Of a stretch of 64,000 nt of DNA, positions 48,401-64,000 are shown in pieces (positions within the stretch are counted from its first letter, which is position 1; each line of letters opens with the position of its first letter). Source of the DNA: Coturnix japonica (taxonomy: Eukaryota > Chordata > Aves > Galliformes > Phasianidae); assembly GCF_001577835.2 (NCBI RefSeq), contig NC_029532.1:4674512-4738511 (forward strand), in the 5' to 3' direction. Under the pieces are notes generated by a model. That model was given only the letters and a program-made list of their open reading frames with translations. It was not told the DNA's origin and ran no database searches. Both the position numbers and the translations under genes were made by a program.

Positions 48401-50427
48401 AGCCCTTATTTAGGGCTGTCAGATGGTAGCACGCCATCCTGGTTCCATCTGCATGGCTCCTCTGTATCAGCCCAATGAGCCTCCCAGAGAAACATCTCTC
48501 TGCTTCCCTGGATTTGTGGATAATGACTCTCCCACACACCTGCAGCGCTTCATTCTGCCTGCCTGCTCACACAGCTCACTGCAAACTTTTGCCCACAGCT
48601 CTCAAAGCAACGCAGTACAGAGAGGCTGCACCACATCCTGCTTTACAAGCGGGGGAACTCGGGGGCAGAGAAGGCAAACAGCACAGGTGGGGTGTGGGGT
48701 GAGCCCACAGCAGCAGGGAACCAGCGTGTCCAAACCAGTGTGGGTTTGGAGCCGAAAAGCCCACAGCTTTCAGGCCTGCTGTATGTACTTTTCAATGCAA
48801 TCAAGATCAGCTCAGCTGCTCCTGGCATTGGCCAGGTGCTGCAGTTTGCACCTCCAGGCACTTTCTGCGTGAGCAGAGAGGACGTGAGGACAGCAGTTCG
48901 TCCCTTAGGGCTGCTCCTTGGGGCGCCCTTCCCGGTGTTCTGCATCTCCCTGCATCTATTTGCTCATGTCTGAGCTGCCCAACCTGTGCCTGCAGCTGGG
49001 CAGGGATGGAGAGCTGCGCACGCACAGAGGATGCTCAGGCCTCCAGGAGGGCACTGCGCTCTGTCCGAGTTCCTCCTACCTCCCCATCCTCTCCTTCATT
49101 CCTCCCCATCCACCCACGCTTTAATCCACATGGGGCTGAGCCAGCATCCCCCCAACCCCCCCAGGATGAGCAGAGGGGCAGCAGCTCCCACCCCTCCATC
49201 CTCCTGCTGTGCCCCCGGAGCCGAGCAGCGCCCACAGCCTCCACTGCATCCAGCTCTTCTCTCCAAGCTCAGGCACTGCAGGGTTGTGCTGCCAGCACCA
49301 TGAGTTGCAGAATTGCATCTCCATGCAGACACGCAGCGCTGCTGCTGCTGACTGCACTGTGGGCCAAAGCCGGCAACAGTGCTGGGCGAGCAGAGCGCCG
49401 GCGGAGGGCTGCGGGGGGGGGATGGCTGCTCAGCGGGGAGGTGACATTTCCATTTGACTCATTCTTGTCTCACTATGACTGTCTGACCGGGAACACGGGG
49501 CTTTTGGAGAGCAAACAGCCCCTACATTCCTCCTACCTTACATATATATGTATCTATGCCTATTCCCACTCTTATAGATATCAATTCCTATTCCCACTCT
49601 TACAGATATCCCAAATGAAGCCCATGTCTTTGTGTTTTCCACCCTGCCCCAAGATGATGCACAGTGTTACCCCTGGCTAAACCCATCTCAGTGCTGCCTG
49701 CAGCTGGGAGCACACCAAGCAGGTTCCCCCCCTACCATCCCCATGCCCCTGCTGCACTGGTGGGGCATTGCAGCACAACAGCACAGGGCTGGGATCAGCC
49801 ACATGTGTCAGCCTCGGGGGTGCCCTCAATGCACAGTGTGTGATGGGGGGGATGCAGAGGGGTGCCCTTTGCAGGAGGGCTGGCTTTGGGGCTTGGCTCT
49901 CTGGTGCTGCTCCTGGTTTGCCAGCAGCACGTTCCCATCAGAACGACAAGGACACCCGCTGCTTTAAAAGGTGCAGGCACAGCTCGCTCGCTATTTCAAA
50001 GCACAGGAGAAAGTCCTGCTAAGTTTCATAGAACCCAGCTTCTAGCATCAACCCAACCGTGCTGTTGGCTCATCCCAGCCAGGCCGTGGCTCCCTGCTCT
50101 TCCTTCCCACCTCACCAATGCTCACACACACACATACACACGCACGCGCTCTGGAACGACTTACATTCCCTGGTCCCCGTAGTGATTGTAGAATTCCATG
50201 TGGCTGCACGCCTGGATCCAGCCCACGATCCACGTCTCCTTCTTGGGGATGGGGGGCACCAACACCTGAGCGGAGGCGCGGAAGTGAGGCGTGCGGTAAC
50301 GCAGGACCACGCTGGAGGACTCGTCGATGCTGGTGGGGATGGGATCGATGGAGGCTTTGACTTCAATCACCGAAATACTCTCCCGGAAAACTTTGGATTT
50401 ACAGCTAATGCTCTGAATACAGCCCAT
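45448..50427 (-). CDS. FAM78A: FAM78A, two coding exons
   Basis: FAM78A is a small conserved vertebrate protein of unknown function, with paralogue FAM78B. Coding exons on the minus strand are 50427-50165 and 45976-45448. The join AT plus G keeps phase and gives DQGM-SSWELPDL. Total length is 263 residues plus TAG at 45450-45448. Conserved runs include MGCIQSISCKSKVFRES, VVLRYRTPHFRASAQ, KKETWIVGWIQAC, SDGVNYPWYGNTTET, MNDNFYPSVTWAVPVS, RDQSFTTWLVATN and LVKPNANDAQVLMWRPK, all close to human. No signal peptide or membrane segment is seen. The start at 50427 was chosen because FAM78B also starts MGCIQS and the context GCCATGG is strong. The frame stays open upstream to an acceptor at 50478, so a longer N-terminus from an earlier exon is possible. 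The leading MGC resembles the acylated N-termini of Src-family kinases. Confidence 0.94.
46107..46350 (-). repeat. CR1 LINE fragment, antisense, FAM78A intron (relative to plus strand)
   Basis: It starts with AACCATAGAACCACAAAGGC and runs through GACCTCTATGATCCCCAACC, GTGGGTCTGGGGCACCTCCA, CCCAGCATTCTGTGCCAGTG and GCTTTTCCTAACGTCCAACC, the reverse complement of CR1 3' sequence. The far boundary, near 46350, is approximate. The element is antisense to the window but in the same orientation as FAM78A. Confidence 0.9.
49559..49610. repeat. Tandem duplication, two copies of about 26 bases
   Basis: CCTATTCCCACTCTTATAGA at 49559 recurs as CCTATTCCCACTCTTACAGA at 49587, each followed by TATC. One mismatch in the shared part suggests a fairly recent slip or local duplication. 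Confidence 0.85.
50123..50148. repeat. (CA)n dinucleotide repeat beside the FAM78A splice donor
   Basis: An interrupted CA run (CACACACACACATACACACG then CACGCG). Read on the minus strand it is UG-rich RNA beginning about 16 bases after the FAM78A donor at 50164. Confidence 0.85.
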
Positions 50428-50477
50428 GGCATAACCCGAATACAGTCCGACGCAGCTCTTGGGGTACTCCAGCAATC
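50428..50477 (-). other. FAM78A: FAM78A upstream part of the first mapped exon
   Basis: On the minus strand the acceptor ATTGCCCAG ends at 50478 and the exon begins GATTGCTGGAG. From there to the chosen ATG the frame is open and reads LLEYPKSCVGLYSGYA, with no Met. It is either 5' UTR or, if a preceding exon supplies an ATG, coding. An out-of-frame ATG sits five bases before the chosen start. I could not place the upstream exon in the CpG-rich region. Confidence 0.6.
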
Positions 50478-50599
50478 CTGGGCAATATTAGGCATTGAAA
50501 TGATCGATTACAGATCTTCTCGGTGCTTAATCTCATTAGTGGTATCCATAGGATAGAAGGTTCATCGCGCAGAGCCTTGATGTGCTGCCCGTCCTACCA

Positions 50600-52030
50600 A
50601 CACTGCTCCTGCCCGGAGGTTCACTGCGCTCCAGAAGCCAAAAGGGGCCTTTCAAATTGTTCCCCTTTTAACGACCCTTTAAATCTCTCGTTCCGTCTTT
50701 AGGTTGGAGGGGGGTTAAAAAAAAAGCCTGTGGAGTTCAATAAATGCCGGTGCTGCTGTTAGCTGATATATTTAGTCCTTCCTTTGCTCAGATGAGGTCC
50801 GTCATTCCCCGTCAAGCGTGGGGCCGGCCGGCATTTCCCTTTATTCTTTGGATGAAAAGCAGAATGTTGATAGACACATCTATATAAATAATGAAAGAGT
50901 TTGGAGCCCCAGCTTGTCACAACCGGTGTGGATTTCCACTTCCTGACTCGCAGTTGTTCACAACTTCCTTTCGCACAAAAAAAAAAAAAATTTACAATAA
51001 TACCAAAAAGAAAATAATAATAATAATAATAATTTAAAAAATAATAATAATAAATAAATAACCCGGCACCAAACCCGACGAGTGGAGAAAAGCCACAAAG
51101 TGCGTTTTGGAGCTTCCTTCGCCGTCTGGTTGGCTGCTTGTTTTTTTTTTCCCCCGTTAGAAATAGCCGGAGCGCTCCGTGCCGGGGGGCAGCGGCACAA
51201 AACTCAACACCCCCCACCCCCCCTAAGCTGCCCCCCGCCCCCCGGGGCCGCTCAGCACCGCACAATCGCCGCCCGTCACATCCCCGGCGGCGGCGGCGGC
51301 GGGGCGGGGGGAACCCCGCTGTCCCCCTTCCTCCTCCTCCTCCTCCTCCTCCTCTTCGGAGCGAGCGCTGTCCGCAGCCGTCCGACCTTCCTCCCGCTCC
51401 TCCTCCTCGCTCTCAGCCGGCGGCGCTCATGGGGCCGCGGCCGAGCGCTGCGCGGGGGCGCAGAGCGGCGATAGCGGCGGCGGAGGGTGGGGGGGGGTGG
51501 CTATGGGGGGGGTGGAGGCTCCTGCGCGCTGCCGTGTGAGATTTTTATTTATTTGATTCCTTCGCTTCTTCCCCGCTGTGCGACCGGGGAGGTGAGAGAA
51601 GCAGAATCGGTGCCTCCGCCTCTCGGCTGCCGCAAGCTTCCTCTCTCGCAATTCACGCATACGGGGACGCCGCTTGTTTTCTCCCCCCCCCCCCTTTCCC
51701 TCCCCTTGCGCTGGGTTTCAGCCTTTCAGCTCCGGGGGTTGGGGGGGGGCACCCGCAGCAGCCGCAGCCGGGTCAAACTTTGCGGCAAAGTGGCCCGAGC
51801 TCCGGCACTTTCCCCATCCCCGCACGGCTCCCACCGCAGCCCCGCATCCATCCCGCACCGGAGCGCAGCGCAGCGCCTCTCCCTGCCCCGCACCGCACCG
51901 CCCTGCAGCGCTCAGCCCCATCCCTCCCCCTGCATTTCGCTTTTAAACTGCAGCTGTTGAAGCTAAACCTCCTTTGCAGAAACAGCATTTCCTCCCACGT
52001 GGCCGTGAATTGTGGGTAATGTAGTTTTAT
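50600..52030 (-). promoter_or_regulatory. FAM78A CpG-rich promoter zone (exon 1 not placed)
   Basis: CpG density is high from about 51060 to 51930. The stretch is upstream of FAM78A on its strand and is the only plausible island for it. Within it are (AAT)n at about 51012-51060, a (CGG)n run at about 51285-51303, (TCC)n at about 51328-51354, and G and C homopolymers near 51489 and 51687. Farther out are a CACGTG E-box at 51996-52001 and a ZNF143-like motif at 52007-52025. Open frames in the island are Arg/Pro/Ser-rich shadows. The untranslated first exon is expected here, but its edges cannot be read. Confidence 0.6.
52007..52025 (-). promoter_or_regulatory. ZNF143-like (SBS) motif, minus orientation
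   Basis: Plus strand GAATTGTGGGTAATGTAGT is ACTACATTACCCACAATTC on the other strand. Against the ZNF143 consensus ACTACAATTCCCAGAATGC it keeps ACTACA, CCCA and AAT at the right spacing. It lies at the outer edge of the CpG island with a CACGTG E-box next to it. Confidence 0.4.
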
Positions 52031-52084
52031 TTTAGCAATTAAGGGTAGGGGCTTTTTCCTTCTTCCCCAACCCCCCCCCCCCCG

Positions 52085-52170
52085 TTTTCCCTTCCTTCTC
52101 TTCCTTCTCTTCCTTCCCTTCCTTCCCTTCCTTCTCTTCCTTCTCTTCCCTCTCTCCCTCCCTCCCTTTT
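52085..52170. repeat. 86-base uninterrupted pyrimidine tract, TTCC/TCTC-rich
   Basis: No purine occurs from 52085 to 52170; a run of 13 C lies just before it (52071-52083). The units are irregular CCTTCC and TTCTC. Such mirror-rich homopyrimidine DNA can form triplex structures. Confidence 0.9.
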
Positions 52171-54270
52171 ATCCCCCTCAACTCAGATGCAGTATATCTT
52201 CTCTCAGTCCTGCAGGTGAAGGGATGCTCTCACTTGTCAAACCCGCAGCCCTGCTTCAAGCAATAGAAACACAAAACTCTGAGCAGCAGCTGGAGCAGGC
52301 AATGGGGAGGCTCAGAGGCTGCAGTGCACTGGGTATTGCATATAGCTTGAGTGGTTAGTGCCACCCAGCACCAAGCCTGCATTGGGGGCCATAGCTGCTG
52401 TGTACTGAGCATTGCACACCCACCTTGATGCTGTCCTAAAGGTGAAACCCCCTGCACTGAGAGGTAAGACTTATTTTGGTGGTGCCACTCACGGTGCAGC
52501 CTGGCTGCTTGGAGCTGAGCAAACTTCTGTTAGTCCTTTGTGTTCCAACATCTGTGCACTTCTTGTCTGCCCTCCAGCAAAGATGGGAGCCATGGGGTGC
52601 ACCTGAAGAGGGAATGGCATAGGTTCCTTCCTTCTCATTGCTCCTGCTGGCTCTGAGGTCCTGGGGGGCTCCTGCCCATATAATCCTGGGAGCTCCATCC
52701 ATCCCCGTGCACCTTGCAGCTGGGTGCTGCCCTTCTCAGCAGGGTGTGGACCAGAGACCTTTGTGCCAATGGCGTGGCAGGGAGTGGAACCTCTGCACTG
52801 TATCCTTATGGTTTGCTTCCTACGTTTCTCAAAACATTGGCTCAATATTTACCTGCTTGAAACATCTCAGGATCTCAGTGAACCGAGCTGTTATCAGCCC
52901 TGAAGCTGAAGGGAAAAACTAAGAATGAGGTAGAGGAAAGAATGAAATGAGCATCTCCCAATGAAAACTCCAGTTTCTTCAGCAACCTCCAGAAGGTGCT
53001 GAAATACTTTGCCATTTTCCAAGACTCTTTCACACCTTTCAAACAAGCTTGTCACAGTTTCTCGGAGCATTATGAATTTGGTGAAGCTGCACATTCAGAG
53101 CTCCCAGCTCCTCTCAAGTTTCACCCATGCTTTGCTTTAACTTGGCATTCTCTGGTGTTCTGGTTGAATAGGAAATGGCGTTATCTCACTCTAATTAAAT
53201 CAGCTTTTCATCTTCAGCTGGAGTTTGCCTTGGTGTTGGCCACACCTGACTCTGGTCGCTGTGATTAAATCATCTGTGCTCTCTAACAAGCTTCATGCAA
53301 AGCAGTTCCTATGCCTTGCTGGTGGAATTGGCTTTTGAGCCCAATTGCCATCTATGAGGAGCTGCTGATGCTGGAGTTGCTTTCCTTCCACTGTGTGCTT
53401 GATGCTCCATCCATCGCTGCCCTGCAGTGTGGTCCCATCAGCCTCGTGCTTTCCAGGTTTGCTGAAAGAATAGAAAATAGAAATTCACTCCCTGAGCTGG
53501 AAGGAGCTGCACTGATGGGTTGGGAAGGAGGGGAAGAGCTCTTCCTGCAGCCCACGGGCACTGTCACATGCTCGAGATAGGGATGTGGTTCAGAAATAAG
53601 TTGATGTGTGTTATTTTCCTTTGATTCATAAGCAAAAGCCAAGAGGGAATGAGGGCTCCAGCATGGATTTGCTGGCCCAGCACAGCAATGTGGGTGTCAG
53701 ATGGGCACAGACCGGGTGTGAGCTCAGAGAACCACAGACAACAAGCACAAAGTTCTGCTGGCTGCCTCAGAAAGCCAAGAAAGAACCACCTTTCATTAAG
53801 CTCTCCCATGCATTTTGGATAAGGCTTTTAAAGAGACATGGGTGCTGTTTCATGGTGTTACCTGTACTAACATCGACCTTTATAACTTCTCCTTCCTATA
53901 GGTAAGTAGCACTGGATCCAAGAGATGAGCCCTCTGTGCTGCTTGGTGCCACGCTCACCTTCCCCACCTCCCTCTATGGGACCCCCAGGGCTGCAGTGCT
54001 GCCGTGCTGGGGCTGATGCCACCATTGCAGCGTGTGGCTCAGGGATGGGCACTGCTGTCACCTGCTCTCATTGCGGGGTCTGCGATGCGATGCGGGATGA
54101 CATGGCAGAAACACGTGCAGTATTTAGGGCAGGCTGAGCGCCGGGGGCAGGGGGATGGGAATTCATTAACGACGCAGTGTCTCTTTTAATCAGAAGGCAG
54201 GTGCTGCTCGGCTACGGCTGGAGGCAGGGCAGCAATGGATGCCATGCAGGGATGTGTGCTGAGCCGGGGG
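52171..54270. other. Intergenic region between FAM78A and PLPP7
   Basis: About 2.1 kb of moderate GC sequence. I see no exon with family resemblance, no CR1 and no RNA gene. Open frames here are short and unremarkable. Confidence 0.5.
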
Positions 54271-54345
54271 ATGGGATGGGATGGGATGGGATGGGATGGG
54301 ATGGGATGGGATGGGATGGGATGGGATGGGATGGGATGGGATGGG
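54271..54345 (+). repeat. (ATGGG)15 pentanucleotide minisatellite
   Basis: Fifteen perfect ATGGG units in a row, preceded by a run of G. Each unit gives a GGG run separated by AT, so the array has ideal spacing for G-quadruplex folding. Peptide-like open frames across it (repeats of GWDGM or HPIPS) are artefacts of the repeat. Confidence 0.97.
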
Positions 54346-54624
54346 GGTGTTCGTAAGGTTTTCACATCAGGGAGGGGGAAACATTGTCGAGGGTGCCCCA
54401 GTGGGGAGGAGATAGAGCAGAGAAGGCCAGGAGGGATCCAGGTTGTGCCCTTTGCAGGGAAGTCCCCGTGTGATGCCCAGTTTGGAGGCTGCACTGACTG
54501 CCATAGGAGCACTGTGATCACTCCCAGCACTGATTCTCTCTTCCAATGACGATGCTCTGATATTTAAACATGAATTACACTACCAAGAAAAAAAAAAACA
54601 ACAGAGAAATCCCTCCCCCCCCAA

Positions 54625-54638
54625 ACTACATCTCCCAG
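54625..54638 (+). promoter_or_regulatory. ZNF143/Staf-type motif upstream of PLPP7
   Basis: ACTACATCTCCCAG matches the ZNF143 binding core (ACTACAWYTCCCAG) at every position. It lies about 390 bases before the PLPP7 ATG. Inverted CCAAT boxes (ATTGG) follow at 54667-54671 and 54744-54748. Confidence 0.55.
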
Positions 54639-54855
54639 TTTCCCTTGCAGCTCTGGGAAATAAACTATTGGCAGATTTAAATAGACCAGGCCAGAAGCAA
54701 CCAACCTTTGGCACAAAGCATTTCCCTCCTCTTCTTCCAATCTATTGGCTGTTTAACCTTTTTCCCTGGCACTGGAGTGGCTGCCAAGCCTGGCATTAAT
54801 TTTCCTTCCAAGCTTGCTAGGCCCATGAAGTAAACAGCCATGTGCATTCCTTACT

Positions 54856-54871
54856 CTATATTTAACAGCTG
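54856..54871 (+). promoter_or_regulatory. PLPP7 core promoter: MEF2 site abutting a myogenic E-box
   Basis: CTATATTTAA at 54856-54865 fits the MEF2 consensus YTAWWWWTAR exactly and is followed with no gap by CAGCTG at 54866-54871, a MyoD/myogenin-type E-box. The pair lies 159 bases before the ATG. TATATTTAA may also serve as a TATA-like element, placing the start site near 54890. The arrangement fits the muscle-enriched expression known for this gene in mammals. Confidence 0.55.
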
Positions 54872-55017
54872 CAGACTGTGCTGGGGGCAACTGCAACAGA
54901 GGGGAACCTTCGTAGCTTCCCATATTCACAGCTTTGTGAGGGTGGGCGTGGGGAAGATTTCTGCAGGGAGAAGAGGGATTTCTCTCCTTCCCGGTATTTG
55001 CAAAGCAGTTCAATTAG

Positions 55018-63419
<8,402 letters not shown>

Positions 63420-63905
63420 ACGCGGGGGACTCGGTGCCTTTCCACCCAAAACCAGCAGATACTTTGAGTCCCCCTTCCTGGTATTTTTTTTACCTGTTGT
63501 TTGTTGGAAACAGTTGTAACTTCCATGAGTAGTGGCGTTTTTTAATGTTGCTTCCTTGCCTGGAAAAGAAAGTTTCTTGTAATGGATTGAGTTTTAGCAT
63601 CCAATGGCCATATCCACATTGTTGGCCATGTTCTCAAACTGTATTTGGACAGCAATCAAATTAAGCTTCACAGGTGAGAGAAATGAGCTCCGCCTGCCTC
63701 GATGGGATGGTTCACCTCTCACCTGGGTTTGTCCTCAGCATGGGCAGCGCCTAAGAGCATCCTGAGGACTCCTCTGTTAACTTTCTGGAGGCTAAAGGAT
63801 TTTGGCCATAGCGCTTTTTCTTTTTGCAAGCCAAGCGACTGTGTCTCGTGCACGGTCAGGACCCTGCTGGCATTTCATAGATAATAAAGAATGGTGAAAA
63901 TCCTG
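63420..63905 (+). other. PLPP7: PLPP7 3' UTR
   Basis: About 0.5 kb between the stop codon and the AATAAA at 63883. No open frame of note. The remaining bases to the window end (63906-64000) are downstream intergenic sequence, with nothing recognised. Confidence 0.75.
63883..63888 (+). terminator. PLPP7 polyadenylation signal
   Basis: A canonical AATAAA (in GATAATAAAGAATGG) is followed by TTGGTTCTTCTGCTGTGGG, a GT-rich downstream element, so cleavage is expected near 63905. Confidence 0.8.
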
Positions 63906-64000
63906 CCCAGCTTGGTTCTTCTGCTGTGGGAAGGGACAGAGGGCATCTCAGGGTGGATCTGAGCTTTGGGTTCACCATGGGGTGTGTAGGTTGCAAGGTA

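Larger units (their letters stand above)
45977..50164 (-). other. FAM78A intron between the two coding exons
   Basis: The intron is 4.2 kb. Donor on the minus strand is AT then GTAAGT at 50164; acceptor is TTTTGCAG ending at 45977. It contains a CR1 copy near the 3' end, a 28-base tandem duplication at 49559-49610 and a UG-type dinucleotide repeat next to the donor. The other open frames in it are Cys/Pro/Ser-rich noise. Confidence 0.85.

Noticed and set aside
51082-51960. Several open frames of 130-168 codons in the FAM78A CpG island
   Set aside because: They are Pro/Arg/Ser runs made by CGG, TCC and homopolymer tracts, with no homology signs.
54186-54549. Open frames with repeated HPIPS or GWDGM peptides
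   Set aside because: Direct translation of the (ATGGG)15 array; no gene context.

Overview
This is a bird genome window, most likely chicken or another galliform. Four vertebrate genes are interrupted by GT-AG introns, and the recognisable interspersed repeats are CR1 LINEs, the dominant avian retroposon. The gene order AIF1L (end only), NUP214, FAM78A (reverse strand), PLPP7 matches the order I know from human 9q34. In chicken that segment is expected on a microchromosome (chr17, from memory). There is no sign of prokaryotic features, CRISPR arrays or tRNA/rRNA genes.

Layout. 1-2340: last intron, last coding exon and presumed 3' UTR of AIF1L, ending at a good polyadenylation signal. 2341-3286: a short intergenic gap, then the GC-rich NUP214 promoter with tandem ETS motifs. 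3287-38724: a complete NUP214 gene. I placed 36 coding exons with matching splice phases, giving 6234 coding bases (2077 residues), close to the roughly 2090 of human. Its parts in order are the N-terminal beta-propeller (exons 1-11), a Ser/Thr/Pro-rich linker (12-15), coiled coils (16-19), a second linker (20-28) and the FG-repeat tail (29-36). 38725-45447: the 3' ends of NUP214 and FAM78A face each other across 6.7 kb with no gene that I can support. 45448-50477: two coding exons of FAM78A on the minus strand, 263 residues from the chosen start. 50600-52200: a CpG-rich, simple-repeat-rich promoter zone for FAM78A. 54271-54345: a (ATGGG)15 array. 54625-55029: the PLPP7 promoter, with a ZNF143-like site and an abutting MEF2 site and E-box. 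55030-63419: PLPP7 (NET39) in two coding exons, 271 residues, the human length, with its poly(A) signal at 63883.

The genes are neighbours by conserved synteny, not a pathway. NUP214 is a cytoplasmic-face nuclear pore FG nucleoporin used in mRNA and protein export. PLPP7 is a muscle-enriched inner nuclear envelope membrane protein. AIF1L is an actin-binding EF-hand protein. FAM78A has no established function. I found no wholly new system. The best second-look items are the FAM78A start choice, which would expose or bury a Fyn-like MGC acylation signal, the MEF2/E-box pair at PLPP7, a GC-AG intron and a frameshifting 25-nt microexon in NUP214, a possible poison exon in NUP214 intron 25, and a UG repeat beside a FAM78A splice donor.
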